From positions 3,472,001-3,536,000 of the forward strand of contig NZ_JBBHKA010000001.1 in the NCBI RefSeq assembly GCF_037572775.1: DNA of 64,000 nt, in the 5' to 3' direction. Positions within the stretch are counted from its first letter, which is position 1. Each line of letters starts with the position of its first letter. A model generated the notes under the pieces. That model had not been told where the DNA came from, did no database searches, and was given only the letters and a program-made list of their open reading frames with translations. This document shows, in pieces, positions 41,087-50,289 of the stretch. A program made the translations under genes and the position numbers. This stretch comes from Ramlibacter sp. PS4R-6 (GTDB lineage: Bacteria > Pseudomonadota > Gammaproteobacteria > Burkholderiales > Burkholderiaceae_C).

Positions 41087-41838
41087 AGCGATTGCAGGTC
41101 GACCAGCATCTGGCGCGTGCGCAGCGTGCCGACCCCGCAATGGTAGTGCAGCAGCGTGCGCAGCATGGGCTTGAGCTCGGCCATGTCCCGTGCCGCTTCG
41201 CGCAGCGTGGCGTGGAAAGGCGCCGCGTCGTCCAGCGCTCGCTGCAGCGCCAGCCAGCGCTCGCCGGCCAGGTGCGGGCGGTCGTCCTCCTCGTCGACGG
41301 CGATCAGGCCGGCTTCCGCGACCAGGCCGTACGGCGCATCGGCATCGAGCCGCGCCAAGGTCAGCGTCTGCATGTCCAGCGCCGGCAGCAGGCCGATCTC
41401 GCGCAGCAGCAGCAGCTCGAAGGCGCGCAACGCGGGCTCCCGCGCCTCGCCGTGTTCGGATGCCAGCACCGTCACCGCCGCGGCATACGCGTCGAAGAGT
41501 TGCGGATGCGGGTCGTCGCGGGCCAGCAGCCGCAACAGCAGTTCGTTGAGGTAGTAGCCCGACAACAGCGCATCGCCCGTGGGCATCACCTGCCCGCCGA
41601 CCCATTCGGCGCCCTTGAGCGTGCGGATTTCCGCCTCGCCGCCGAAGGCCAGGTGCAGCGGCTGCAGCGGCAGCAGCACGGGACGGAAGTTGGAGCTGGG
41701 GCGCTTGGCGCCCTTGGCGACCACGGCGATACGCCCATGGTGGCGCGTGAACACCTCGAGGATCAGGCTGGACTCGCTCCAGTCGTAGCGGTGCAGGACG
41801 AACGCGGGCTCGTCGGAGATGCGTTTACTCGTAGCCAA
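41083..41838 (-). CDS. recO: DNA repair protein RecO
   Basis: A 251-residue recombination mediator that loads RecA with RecR and anneals ssDNA. The N-terminal OB fold ([20 protein letters not shown]) and the [13 protein letters not shown] segment are typical; the helical C-terminal part lacks a zinc site, as in many proteobacteria. The start is a TTG at 41838, overlapping era by 14 nt; no in-frame ATG fits, as the first internal Met is far inside the OB fold. Confidence 0.92.
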   Translation of the reverse strand: MATSKRISDEPAFVLHRYDWSESSLILEVFTRHHGRIAVVAKGAKRPSSNFRPVLLPLQPLHLAFGGEAEIRTLKGAEWVGGQVMPTGDALLSGYYLNELLLRLLARDDPHPQLFDAYAAAVTVLASEHGEAREPALRAFELLLLREIGLLPALDMQTLTLARLDADAPYGLVAEAGLIAVDEEDDRPHLAGERWLALQRALDDAAPFHATLREAARDMAELKPMLRTLLHYHCGVGTLRTRQMLVDLQSL

Positions 41839-42730
41839 AGCTGCGCACTCGCGCCTCGTCGTCCGCCCAGCCCGAGCGCACCTTCACCCACAGCTCGATG
41901 AACACCTTGCAGTCCATGAGTTTCTCGAGCTCCTGGCGGGTCTCCGTGCCGATGCGCTTGAGGCGCTCGCCCTTCTCGCCGATCACCATGGCCTTGTGGC
42001 CGTCGCGCTCGACGACGATGGTGGCCGCGATGCGCACCAACCGCCCGAATTTGGGGCTGGGCTCTTCCTCGAACTTGTCGACGACCACCGTGGACGTGTA
42101 TGGCAGCTCGTCGCCGGTCAGGCGAAAGAGCTTCTCGCGCACGGTCTCGCCGGCGAGGAACCGCTCGCTGCGGTCGGTCAGCTCGTCCTCGCCGTAGAAC
42201 CACGGCTGTTCGGGCAGGTACTTCTCGCAGATGCCGAACAGGCGCTCGATGTCCTTGCGGTTCTTCGCCGACATCGGGACGATCTCGGCGAATTCATGCT
42301 TCGATGCGGCGTCCTTGACCCACGGCGCCAGGGCCACCCGGTCCTTGACCGTGTCGAGCTTGTTGGCCACCAGGATCACCGGGATGCCGGGCTGCAGCAG
42401 CTCGAGCACCTTCGCGTCGGCGGGCGTGAAATGGCCGGCCTCCACGACCAGCAGCACGAGGTCCACGCCGGAGACCGCGCCGGTCACCGCCTTGTTCAAC
42501 GCGCGGTTCAAGGCCGTGCCGTGGCGCGTCTGGAAACCCGGCGTGTCCACGAACACGAACTGCGTCGCGCCGGCCGTGCGGATGCCCGTGATGCGGTGGC
42601 GCGTGGTCTGCGCCTTGCGCGAGGTGATGCTGATCTTCTGCCCGACGAGGGCGTTGAGCAGCGTCGACTTGCCCACATTGGGCTTGCCGACGATCGCGAT
42701 GAGTCCGCAGCGCTGCGGGGTTTCGGTCAT
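41825..42730 (-). CDS. era: GTPase Era
   Basis: A 301-residue GTPase with a C-terminal KH domain that binds the 3' end of 16S rRNA and helps 30S assembly. G motifs are intact: GKPNVGKST (G1), TTRHR (G2), DTPG (G3), NKLD (G4). The KH domain carries [14 protein letters not shown]. It is coupled to rnc by ATGA overlap, the typical rnc-era arrangement. Confidence 0.97.
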   Translation of the reverse strand: MTETPQRCGLIAIVGKPNVGKSTLLNALVGQKISITSRKAQTTRHRITGIRTAGATQFVFVDTPGFQTRHGTALNRALNKAVTGAVSGVDLVLLVVEAGHFTPADAKVLELLQPGIPVILVANKLDTVKDRVALAPWVKDAASKHEFAEIVPMSAKNRKDIERLFGICEKYLPEQPWFYGEDELTDRSERFLAGETVREKLFRLTGDELPYTSTVVVDKFEEEPSPKFGRLVRIAATIVVERDGHKAMVIGEKGERLKRIGTETRQELEKLMDCKVFIELWVKVRSGWADDEARVRSFGYE

Positions 42731-43410
42731 TTGCTTTTCGATTTCAACGCCATGAGCGCGGCGGCCGCGGCCGCCTGCTCGCCGGCGCGCCGCGACGCGC
42801 CGATGCCATGCTCGACCACGCCCAGCTCGGCGATCTCGCACTCGACGTTGAAGGTCTGTTTGTGCGCAGCGCCCAGCGTGCCCGCGACGCGGTAGACCGG
42901 CAGCTTCATTTTCCGCCCTTGCAGCCATTCCTGCAGTTCGGTCTTCGGGTCCTTCTCGCCGGCAGCCATGCCGGGCGTGATGTCGACGTTGCGGTACAGC
43001 CGGTGCACGACCGCCTCGGCGGCCGGGTAGCCGGCGTCCAGGTGGACGGCGCCGATGAGCGCCTCCAGCGTGTCGGCGAGGATGGAGGGGCGCTTGTGCC
43101 CGCCGGAGCGCGATTCGCCTTCGCCGAGGCGTACCACCTCCGGCAGCTTGAGCTCCAGCGCCAGGCGGTGCAGCGTGTCCTGCTTGACGAGGTTGGCCCG
43201 CACGCGGGAGAGGTCACCCTCGGGCAGCGACCCGAGCCGCTTGTACAGCAGGCTGGACACCGCGAGGTTCAGGACGGAATCGCCCAGGAACTCCAGGCGC
43301 TCGTTGTGGACGGCCGAGTGGCTGCGGTGCGTCAGCGCCTGCTCGAGCAGGCGGGGGTCGCGGAAGCTGTGCGCCAGGCTTTCCTGCAGGGGGGCGAGAC
43401 GGCCATCCAC
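42727..43410 (-). CDS. rnc: Ribonuclease III
   Basis: A 227-residue dsRNA endonuclease that matures rRNA and some mRNAs. The catalytic signature [12 protein letters not shown] lies near residue 36, the second acidic site is [13 protein letters not shown], and the C-terminal dsRBD has [14 protein letters not shown] and the Ala-rich end. The start is a GTG at 43410, ten bases after the DUF4845 gene stop, without a strong ribosome site. Confidence 0.96.
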   Translation of the reverse strand: MDGRLAPLQESLAHSFRDPRLLEQALTHRSHSAVHNERLEFLGDSVLNLAVSSLLYKRLGSLPEGDLSRVRANLVKQDTLHRLALELKLPEVVRLGEGESRSGGHKRPSILADTLEALIGAVHLDAGYPAAEAVVHRLYRNVDITPGMAAGEKDPKTELQEWLQGRKMKLPVYRVAGTLGAAHKQTFNVECEIAELGVVEHGIGASRRAGEQAAAAAALMALKSKSK

Positions 43411-43420
43411 GCGCGCCGGC

Positions 43421-43774
43421 TTACTTCGACTGGCCGGCGTACTTGATCAGCAGGAACGCCGGGCCGGCCAGGTGGATTTCCTTGTTGTAGGCGAACTTGA
43501 CGATGACCTTGTCGCCTTCCTTGGAGATCTCCAGGTCGCGGCCGCGGATCGCCTTGAAGTCGTCCACTTCGGACGCCTTGTCGAAGATCTGCCGCACCTC
43601 CGGGACGCTGTTGCCGGCCGTGGCCTTCTGCGCCGCCTTCAGGATTGCCTGGTACTCGACCACCGTCGGGAACACCTGCGCGGCCACCACGCCGAGGCAG
43701 GCGAGCACGCCCACGACGAACAGCAGCCCGACGAACGAGATGCCCGATTGCGTTGCCCTCGAAACCCGTTTCAT
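43421..43774 (-). CDS. DUF4845 single-pass membrane protein
   Basis: A 117-residue protein found between lepB and rnc in many betaproteobacteria. One N-terminal membrane segment (GISFVGLLFVVGVLACLGVV) has a pilin-like look, followed by a soluble domain (VPEVRQIFDKASEVDDFKAI). The function is unknown. The ATG at 43774 follows a strong GGAGGAG; a start 30 bp upstream is less likely. Confidence 0.88.
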   Translation of the reverse strand: MKRVSRATQSGISFVGLLFVVGVLACLGVVAAQVFPTVVEYQAILKAAQKATAGNSVPEVRQIFDKASEVDDFKAIRGRDLEISKEGDKVIVKFAYNKEIHLAGPAFLLIKYAGQSK

Positions 43775-43803
43775 TCCCACTCCTCCGATCGATGCGCGAC
43801 CCA

Positions 43804-44769
43804 CTACTCGAACGAACCGATGCGCCTGAAGCTGCCGAAGTTCATCCAGATGAAGAACGCCTTGCCGACGATGTTCTTGTCCGGGACGAACCCCCAGTAG
43901 CGCGAGTCCAGCGAATTATCCCGGTTGTCGCCCATCATGAAATAGTGCCCTTCCGGCACCTTGCAGACGACGCCCTCGACACTGTAGCGGCAATTCTCCC
44001 GGGAAGGAAAATTCTCGACGCCGGGAATGAACGCCGGGCGGTTGTCGTCGTTCAGGATGCGGTGGCGCCTCGCGCCCAGGAGCTCCTCGTACTGCTTGTA
44101 GTACGCCATGGCGTCCTCGTCGAAGTAGTCCGCGACGGGCTGCTTCGAGACGGGCTGGCCGTTGATGGTGAGCTTCTTGTTCAAGTAGGCGACCTCGTCG
44201 CCCGGCACGCCCACCACCCGCTTGATGTAGTCCAGGCTCGGCTTGGGCGGGTAGCGGAACACCATCACGTCGCCGCGCTGGGGCGGCGTGCCGTCGGTGA
44301 GCTTGGTGTTGACCACCGGCAGGCGCACGCCGTAGGTGTACTTGTTCACCAGGATCAGGTCGCCCACCAGCAGCGTCGGGATCATCGAGCCCGAGGGGAT
44401 CTTGAACGGCTCGAAGAGGAACGAGCGCAGGACGAAGACGGCCAGGATCACGGGGAACAGGCCCGCCGTCCAGTCCAGCCACCAGGGCTGCATCAGGATG
44501 CGCTGGCGCGCCTGCTGCACGTCGCCGTCCACCTGCGAGATGCCGCGGGCGGAGAGCTCGGCGCGGCGCTGGGCGTCCTGCGCCTCGAGCGCCGCCGCGG
44601 CCTCCCGGCGGCGCGGCAGGAACCAGGCGCGCTCGGCGACCCAGTACAGCCCGGTGACCAGCGTGGCGACGAACAGCAGCAGCGCGAAGTTGCCTTCCAG
44701 CACGCCGACGTACCAGGCGCCCGCGTATCCGACGAACGCCGCGAGGACCGCGGCGGTGAGGAAAGGCAT
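43804..44769 (-). CDS. lepB: Signal peptidase I
   Basis: A 321-residue membrane serine protease that removes signal peptides from exported proteins. Two N-terminal membrane segments are followed by the linker and a third hydrophobic stretch. The Ser nucleophile is in KIPSGSMIPTL and the Lys base in DYIKRVVGVPGDEV; GHYFMMGDNRDNSLDSRYWG is the conserved box E. It follows lepA by 5 bp, the classic lepA-lepB operon. Confidence 0.96.
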   Translation of the reverse strand: MPFLTAAVLAAFVGYAGAWYVGVLEGNFALLLFVATLVTGLYWVAERAWFLPRRREAAAALEAQDAQRRAELSARGISQVDGDVQQARQRILMQPWWLDWTAGLFPVILAVFVLRSFLFEPFKIPSGSMIPTLLVGDLILVNKYTYGVRLPVVNTKLTDGTPPQRGDVMVFRYPPKPSLDYIKRVVGVPGDEVAYLNKKLTINGQPVSKQPVADYFDEDAMAYYKQYEELLGARRHRILNDDNRPAFIPGVENFPSRENCRYSVEGVVCKVPEGHYFMMGDNRDNSLDSRYWGFVPDKNIVGKAFFIWMNFGSFRRIGSFE

Positions 44770-44774
44770 CACCG

Positions 44775-46583
44775 TTATTCCTCGACCTGGAGGATGGCGA
44801 GGAAGGCTTCCTGCGGGACTTCGACGGAGCCGATCTGCTTCATGCGTTTCTTGCCTGCCTTCTGTTTTTCGAGGAGCTTGCGCTTGCGGGTGATGTCCCC
44901 GCCGTAGCACTTGGCCAGCACGTTCTTGCGCAGGGCCTTGACGGTTTCGCGCGCAATGATATTCGCTCCGATGGCCGCCTGGATCGCCACGTCGAACATC
45001 TGGCGGCTGATGATCTCGCGCATCTTGCCGACCACGGCCCGCGCCCGGTACGGCGCCTGGCTGCGGTGGACGATGATCGACAGGGCGTCGATCTTGTCGC
45101 CGTTGAGCAGGATGTCCACCTTCACGACGTCCGCCGCGCGGTACTCCTTGAAGTGGTAGTCCATCGACGCGTAGCCGCGGCTGACCGACTTCAGCTTGTC
45201 GAAGAAGTCCAGCACGATCTCGCCCAGCGGCAGGTCGTAGGTGAGCATGACCTGCTTGCCGTGGTAGGCCATGTTCAGCTGGACGCCGCGCTTCTGGTTG
45301 GCCAGCGTCATGACGGGGCCGACGTATTCCTGCGGCATGTACAGCTGCACGTTGACGATCGGCTCGCGGATCTCCTGGATGCGGCCCTGCTCGGGCATCT
45401 TGGCCGGGTTCTCCACCAGGATGACCTCGCCGTCGCCCTTGAGCACCTCGTAGACCACCGAAGGCGCGGTGGTGATCAGGTCCTGGTCGAACTCGCGCTC
45501 CAGGCGCTCCTGCACGATGTCCATGTGCAGCAGGCCCAGGAAGCCGCAGCGGAAGCCGAAGCCCAGCGCCTGGCTCACCTCCGGCTCGTAGTGCAGCGAC
45601 GAGTCGTTGAGCTTGAGCTTCTCCAGCGCATCGCGCAGGGAGTCGTACTCGCTGGCCTCGACCGGGTACAGGCCCGCGAACACCTGCGGCTGGATCTGCT
45701 TGAAGCCGGGCAGCGGCTCGGTGGCGGTCCCGGCGTTGTTCGGCAGCTTCTTCTCGAGCGTGACCGTGTCGCCCACCTTCGCCGCCTGCAGCTCCTTGAT
45801 GCCCGCGATGATGTACCCCACCTCGCCGGCCTCGAGCGCCTCGCGCGGCTCGTTGCCCGGCGTGAAGACGCCCAGCTGGTTGGCCTCGTAGGCGGCGTCG
45901 GTCGCCATCAGCTTGATGCGGTCGCCCTTGGCGAGCCGGCCGTCGACGACGCGCACGAGCATCACGACGCCGACGTAGCTGTCGAACCAGCTGTCGATGA
46001 TCATGGCGCGCAGGGGGGCGTCGGCCTGGCCCCGCGGCGCCGGGATCCTGGCGACGATCGCCTCCAGGATCTCGTCGATGCCCATGCCGGTCTTGGCCGA
46101 GCACGGGATCGCCTGCGACGCGTCGATGCCGATCACGTCCTCGACTTCGCGCTTGGCGTTCTCGGGATCGGCCTGCGGCAGGTCCATCTTGTTCAGGACC
46201 GGCAGCACCTCCACGCCGAGGTCGAGCGCGGTGTAGCAGTTGGCGACCGTCTGCGCCTCGACGCCCTGGCTCGCATCGACGACGAGCAGCGCGCCTTCGC
46301 ACGCCGACAGCGAACGCGAAACCTCGTACGAGAAGTCGACGTGGCCCGGCGTGTCGATCAGATTGAGGTTGTAGATGCGCCCGTCGCGGGCTTCGTAGCG
46401 CAGTGCCGCGGTCTGCGCCTTGATGGTTATCCCACGCTCCTTTTCGAGATCCATCGAGTCGAGCACCTGCTCTTCCATCTCGCGATCCGACAGCCCGCCG
46501 CAACGCTGGATCAAGCGATCGGCGAGCGTCGACTTGCCGTGGTCGATGTGCGCGATGATCGAAAAGTTTCTGATGTGGTTCAT
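44775..46583 (-). CDS. lepA: Elongation factor 4 (LepA)
   Basis: A 602-residue translational GTPase that can back-translocate ribosomes. G motifs: [14 protein letters not shown] (G1), DTPGHVDF (G3), NKMDLP (G4); the C-terminal domain typical of LepA ([26 protein letters not shown] region near the end) is present. The ATG at 46583 gives [18 protein letters not shown]. Upstream is a hairpin terminator only 45 bp away, so its own promoter is not obvious. Confidence 0.96.
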   Translation of the reverse strand: MNHIRNFSIIAHIDHGKSTLADRLIQRCGGLSDREMEEQVLDSMDLEKERGITIKAQTAALRYEARDGRIYNLNLIDTPGHVDFSYEVSRSLSACEGALLVVDASQGVEAQTVANCYTALDLGVEVLPVLNKMDLPQADPENAKREVEDVIGIDASQAIPCSAKTGMGIDEILEAIVARIPAPRGQADAPLRAMIIDSWFDSYVGVVMLVRVVDGRLAKGDRIKLMATDAAYEANQLGVFTPGNEPREALEAGEVGYIIAGIKELQAAKVGDTVTLEKKLPNNAGTATEPLPGFKQIQPQVFAGLYPVEASEYDSLRDALEKLKLNDSSLHYEPEVSQALGFGFRCGFLGLLHMDIVQERLEREFDQDLITTAPSVVYEVLKGDGEVILVENPAKMPEQGRIQEIREPIVNVQLYMPQEYVGPVMTLANQKRGVQLNMAYHGKQVMLTYDLPLGEIVLDFFDKLKSVSRGYASMDYHFKEYRAADVVKVDILLNGDKIDALSIIVHRSQAPYRARAVVGKMREIISRQMFDVAIQAAIGANIIARETVKALRKNVLAKCYGGDITRKRKLLEKQKAGKKRMKQIGSVEVPQEAFLAILQVEE

Positions 46584-46627
46584 CAACGGAACGACTTAAG
46601 TGATTGAATTCAAACGCGCGAAGGCAA

Positions 46628-46660
46628 GAAAAAAGGGCGCGTCGAGTGGCGACGCGCCCT
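46628..46660 (-). terminator. Strong leftward intrinsic terminator upstream of lepA
   Basis: An 11-bp perfect stem (AGGGCGCGTCG with CGACGCGCCCT, 5-nt loop) is followed on the minus strand by six T. It would end transcription coming from mucD or from a promoter within the gene-free interval, 45 bp before the lepA start. Confidence 0.88.
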
Positions 46661-46693
46661 GAACCAACAATCTATGGCAACTGCGATAGTTGG
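46628..46693 (-). ncRNA. Candidate short non-coding RNA or leader upstream of lepA
   Basis: On the minus strand a TACAAT -10-like box (46705-46700) would start a transcript near 46693 that ends at the terminator at 46628, giving about 66 nt. The predicted RNA has an internal CAACT/AGTTG stem and the terminator hairpin. The -35 region is poor (TGTACG at 16 bp). It could instead be a transcription attenuator for lepA. No known RNA family is recognised. Confidence 0.28.
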
Positions 46694-46775
46694 AGCTTCA
46701 TTGTAGGCAAAACGCGCCGGGCGTACAGACGCAACCCCGCCCGCCAAGGGTCGTTGCAGTCCAACAACAAGCTTC

Positions 46776-46843
46776 TTAATCACAGGTTATCAACAAAAAT
46801 TGGGAAGAGCTGGTGGGACAAGTTGTGGGCGATCTGTGGATCG
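46776..46843. other. Cluster of DnaA-box-like sequences
   Basis: Words close to TTATCCACA occur at 46776-46784 (TTAATCACA, 7/9), 46787-46795 (TTATCAACA, 8/9) and, on the other strand, 46835-46843 (TGTGGATCG, 7/9), in a locally AT-richer stretch. No dnaA, dnaN or other origin gene is near. Matches are by eye and may be chance. Confidence 0.25.
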
Positions 46844-46988
46844 GCCTTGGATGGCTGGAAAGCCTTCCGCATCGTGGTTCCCAAGCCCCGCGATATGCGG
46901 CCAATCGGGTGTCGAGCCGGGCGATTCTATCGAAAAAGACACGTAGCCCTCCAAAAAGTTAGTGTTCGCCAACTTATTGCGGCCCTTT

Positions 46989-47016
46989 CGGCCCCGCAAA
47001 AAAATTTTTGGGGCCG
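46989..47016. repeat. Inverted repeat with A/T core
   Basis: CGGCCCC and GGGGCCG enclose GC followed by A and T runs that can also pair, giving an unusual GC-clamped, AT-cored hairpin. It is not followed by a T-run on either strand, so it is not a standard terminator. Confidence 0.4.
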
Positions 47017-47042
47017 TGTCATTTCGGCGAAGTCACCTGAAC

Positions 47043-47075
47043 AAAGAGCCCCAAACCCGAGTGCGGGTTGGGGCT
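47043..47075 (-). terminator. Probable terminator after mucD
   Basis: AGCCCCAAACCCG pairs with CGGGTTGGGGCT with one bulged base, 20 bp after the mucD stop. The T-run on the minus strand is short (CTTTGT), so termination may be partial. Confidence 0.6.
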
Positions 47076-47094
47076 TTGGCCCGGCAGGAGCCGG

Positions 47095-48588
47095 TCAGCG
47101 GGCCGGGCGGATCACCAGGATCGCAGCCAGCTCGCCGCGGCGCACGTAGACGGCCACCGGCTTGGCGCGGTCCACCTTGGCGACGGCCGCCTCGAAGTCG
47201 CGCACGTTGTTGATCTCGCTGTTGGCGATCTGCGTGATCACGTCGCCTTCGCGGATGCCGGCGCGCGCCGCCGCTTCCGTGGCCGCATCGACCTTCACGC
47301 CGCCGCGCAGCTTCAGCTCCTTCTTCTGCGCGTCGGTGAGCTCGCTCACCTGCAGGCCGATGGACTGCGCGGCGGGCGAACCCTTGGGCTTCTCGTCCTT
47401 CTGCGGCGAGGACGCGCGCGCGGAGCGCTCCTGCTCGAATTCCGCGACGGTGACGGCGAGTTCGCGCGTCTGGCCCTTGCGGAACACCGTGAGCGTCGCG
47501 CGCGTGCCGGGCTTGGTGTTGCCCACCATGCGCGGCAGGTCGGTGGCGCGGTCGATGGTGTTGCCGTTGAACTTGGTGATGATGTCGTTCGGCTCGATAC
47601 CCGCCTTGTCGGCCGGCGAGCCGCTCTCGACGCTGCGCACCAGCGCTCCCTGCGGGCGGCCCAGGCCGATGGACTCGGCGACGTCGCGCGACACCTGGTC
47701 GATGGACACGCCGATGCGCCCGCGCGTGACCTTGCCGGCCGTGCGCAATTGCTCGCTGACGCGGATGGCCTCGTCGATCGGGATCGCGAACGAGATGCCC
47801 ATGTAGCCTCCCGAGCGCGAGTAGATCTGGCTGTTGATGCCCACCACCTCGCCGCGCATGTTGATCAGCGGGCCGCCGGAGTTGCCGGGGTTGATCGCGA
47901 CGTCGGTCTGGATGAGCGGCAGGTAGTCGCCCGTGTCGCGCTGCTTGGCGCTCACGATGCCTGCCGTGACGGTGCTTTCCAGGCCGAAGGGCGAGCCGAT
48001 GGCCAGCACCCATTCGCCCACGCGCAGCTTGCCGACGTCGCCGACCTTCACGTAGGGCAGGTTCGTGCCTTCGATCTTCACGACCGCGACGTCGGTGCGC
48101 TTGTCCAGGCCGACGATCTTGGCCTTGAGCTCGCGCTTGTCGGTGAGCGTCACGATCACTTCGTCGGCGCCGTCGACCACGTGTGCATTGGTCATCACGA
48201 AGCCGTCGGGCGAGAGGATGAAGCCGGAGCCCAGGCCGCGCGGCTGCTCGCGGTTGTCCTCGTCGGGCTGCGGGCGTTGCGGCCGTTGGGGGCGCCGCGG
48301 CTGGTCGGGCGTGCCGGGCGCGGGCTGGCCGAAGAAGCGGCGGAAGAACTCGCGCATCTCCTCGTCCATGTTGTCGGGCAGGCCGGTAGCGGCCTTCGCG
48401 CGCTCGAGCGTGCGGATGCCCACGACGGCGGGGCCGACCTGCTCGGCGAGGTCGGCGAAGTCGGGCAGGTTGCGGCCCGCCTGGGCGTGCGTGCTTTCGT
48501 GCGGCACGAGTGCCAGCGTGCCGGCACCGAGGGCGAACGCGATCGCGAGCGTCCATGCGCGCAGCGGGTTCCAGGGGGTACGGGTCAT
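47095..48588 (-). CDS. mucD: Periplasmic serine protease, DegP/MucD family
   Basis: A 497-residue HtrA-type protease/chaperone that clears misfolded periplasmic proteins. A signal peptide comes first, then the trypsin-like domain with His in TNAHVVDGA, Asp in KRTDVAVVKI and Ser in NPGNSGGPL, then two PDZ domains (from about 285 and 410). It is the last gene of the rpoE-rseA-rseB-mucD envelope stress operon. The ATG at 48588 gives the signal peptide directly; an upstream frame start at 48645 would add a spurious lead. Confidence 0.94.
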   Translation of the reverse strand: MTRTPWNPLRAWTLAIAFALGAGTLALVPHESTHAQAGRNLPDFADLAEQVGPAVVGIRTLERAKAATGLPDNMDEEMREFFRRFFGQPAPGTPDQPRRPQRPQRPQPDEDNREQPRGLGSGFILSPDGFVMTNAHVVDGADEVIVTLTDKRELKAKIVGLDKRTDVAVVKIEGTNLPYVKVGDVGKLRVGEWVLAIGSPFGLESTVTAGIVSAKQRDTGDYLPLIQTDVAINPGNSGGPLINMRGEVVGINSQIYSRSGGYMGISFAIPIDEAIRVSEQLRTAGKVTRGRIGVSIDQVSRDVAESIGLGRPQGALVRSVESGSPADKAGIEPNDIITKFNGNTIDRATDLPRMVGNTKPGTRATLTVFRKGQTRELAVTVAEFEQERSARASSPQKDEKPKGSPAAQSIGLQVSELTDAQKKELKLRGGVKVDAATEAAARAGIREGDVITQIANSEINNVRDFEAAVAKVDRAKPVAVYVRRGELAAILVIRPAR

Positions 48589-48641
48589 GTCGGCCTTTCG
48601 GGAAAACGTCAATGCTGGGGGATGCGGAACGATTTGGGGGC

Positions 48642-49667
48642 TCATCTGCGCCGCTCAAGGCCCTGGGCGAAGGCGCGCAGCGTGGCCGGGGGCACCTCGC
48701 CCACCGCCGTGAGCCACCAGTCCTGCACGCGGCGCGTGAGCGTCTGCGTCGCGCCGCTGGCGAAGAGCCCTTCCTGCACGTGGCGGCGCGCGTCGTAGGG
48801 CTCGATGAAGAGGGATACCGCGGCCAGCCCATCGGAGAACACCCATTGCATCGCGCCCTGCGGCGCGGGCTGGCCCGCAACGGGCCGCTTGTAGCAACTG
48901 ATGGGCTTGAAGCCGGGCGGCGGGGCGGGCAGCTGCCAGCCCTCGCCTTCGGCCGTCGTCTTGCTGACGTCCAGGCTTTCGATGCGCCAGCCCTGCGTGG
49001 CCGCCATCATCTGCGTGAGCTTGTCGGCGCGCACCGGCGTGTCGAGCGCGAGCTCCGAGAACGCCGACTGCTCCAGGACGTTGCCGTCGCCGTCCACCGT
49101 CTGCAGCTTCACCACGAGGCCCGAGCGGCGCTCGCTCCAGATGCGGTAGCCGAAGCGCAAGTTGTCGCGCGGCGCGAGCTGCACCACGTCGGCCTCGAAG
49201 CCGGCCACGCGGTCGCCGCCGACACGGCGCGCGACGTAGTACTCGGGGATCGCGCTCTCGGTCGACTTCAGCAGGTTCGTGAAGAGGCCCAGCGACTCGC
49301 GCTTTTCGGTGCGCACCACATGCGCCTCGGGGAAAAAAGTGACCACCTGCTCGTTGCGGCGGAAGACGGAGCGCGGCGCGCCCGTGAGGGCTTCCACGCG
49401 CTCGACCTGCACCTCGCCTTCGTAGGCGTGCCAGATGCGCGCGCTGGACATGCCGCCGCCGATCGAGGACACGACGAAGGTGCCGACGTAGCTGCGGATC
49501 TTCGAGGCCTCGTGCATGCGCACCAGCCATTCGCTCACCGTGCGGTCCTTCAGCTGCGCCGACGCCGGGGGCGCGGGCTGCGCATTCACGAAGCCGAAAC
49601 CGAAACCGAGCCCGACGGCGACGAGGCCGCGTGCGAAGCTGCGTTTGGTGGGAAGCGTCGTCGGCAT
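48642..49667 (-). CDS. rseB: Sigma-E regulatory protein RseB/MucB
   Basis: A 341-residue periplasmic protein that shields RseA and senses mislocalised lipoproteins or LPS. A signal peptide (ARGLVAVGLGFGFGFVNAQ) precedes the MucB/RseB domain: VSEWLVRMHEASKIRSYVGT and HAYEGEVQVERVEALTGAPR are typical, and the small C-terminal domain starts near residue 240. It follows rseA by 10 bp. Confidence 0.93.
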   Translation of the reverse strand: MPTTLPTKRSFARGLVAVGLGFGFGFVNAQPAPPASAQLKDRTVSEWLVRMHEASKIRSYVGTFVVSSIGGGMSSARIWHAYEGEVQVERVEALTGAPRSVFRRNEQVVTFFPEAHVVRTEKRESLGLFTNLLKSTESAIPEYYVARRVGGDRVAGFEADVVQLAPRDNLRFGYRIWSERRSGLVVKLQTVDGDGNVLEQSAFSELALDTPVRADKLTQMMAATQGWRIESLDVSKTTAEGEGWQLPAPPPGFKPISCYKRPVAGQPAPQGAMQWVFSDGLAAVSLFIEPYDARRHVQEGLFASGATQTLTRRVQDWWLTAVGEVPPATLRAFAQGLERRR

Positions 49668-49677
49668 GGACGGCGGG

Positions 49678-50256
49678 TCAGCGCGCGGGCGTGTCGAAGG
49701 TGGCGTTGCGCAGGTAGCCCGCGGGCGCCACGAGGGTCGCACCGCCGAGCTGGCGGTGGGCCGCCATGAACTCGTCCAGGCGCGGGTCGCGGATCATCAC
49801 GCCGCGTTCGGAGCTGGTGAGCACCGTGCCGCCCGCCGCGCGCGACGCGGCCAGCTGCGCGCCCTCCTGCCGGCCCGGCGCCGTGCCGATGAGCGTCCAG
49901 GCAATCGCCGAAACGGCGGCGAACGACGCGGCGCCCGCCACGACCTTCCAGCGGAAACTGCCGTCGTTCGCGGCCTCCGTAGCGCGCGGCGCCGCGGCAA
50001 CCAGCGCAGCCGCCTGGAAGGCGGCGGCAGGTTCCTCGCGCAGGCGCTCCTGCAGGCGGGCCAGGAAGCCGTCCGATGGCGCGCAGTGCGCCAGGTCGCT
50101 GGAGCGCAGCACGTCCCCGATCAGGTGGTACGCATGCCATGCCTCGCGCGCGGCCTCGTCCGTGCTCGCGATCTCGACCCCGCGGGCGAACGCCTCGCCG
50201 GCCAGTTGCCCATCGGCCAGTGCCGACACCATCTCGCGCTTGTCCATGTTCTCCAT
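49678..50256 (-). CDS. rseA: Anti-sigma-E factor RseA
   Basis: A 192-residue single-pass membrane anti-sigma factor. The cytoplasmic N-terminal domain (MVSALADGQLAGEAFARGV, WHAYHLIGDVLRSSDL) binds sigma-E; the membrane segment is around residues 104-124; the periplasmic tail binds RseB and is cut by regulated proteolysis. The ATG at 50256 is chosen for its GGAG nine bases upstream; ATG at 50247 and TTG at 50265 are alternatives. Confidence 0.9.
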   Translation of the reverse strand: MENMDKREMVSALADGQLAGEAFARGVEIASTDEAAREAWHAYHLIGDVLRSSDLAHCAPSDGFLARLQERLREEPAAAFQAAALVAAAPRATEAANDGSFRWKVVAGAASFAAVSAIAWTLIGTAPGRQEGAQLAASRAAGGTVLTSSERGVMIRDPRLDEFMAAHRQLGGATLVAPAGYLRNATFDTPAR

Positions 50257-50289
50257 ATCCGCCAACTCCGTGCTTCCGCCTTGTTCTGA

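Larger units (their letters stand above)
46584..47094. other. Gene-free 511-bp interval between mucD and lepA
   Basis: No supported protein gene lies here. It holds a hairpin just after mucD (47043-47075), an AT-rich cored inverted repeat (46989-47016), a TAGAAT box on the minus strand (46929-46924), DnaA-box-like words (46776-46843), a TACAAT box (46705-46700), and a clear leftward terminator (46660-46628). Base composition is less GC-rich than the flanking genes. Confidence 0.75.

Noticed and set aside
46790..46942. 50-codon open frame with a GTG start and a GGAGG site in the mucD-lepA gap
   Set aside because: No domain or conserved look, Pro-rich, and it spans the DnaA-box-like words; too weak to call a gene, though translation cannot be ruled out.
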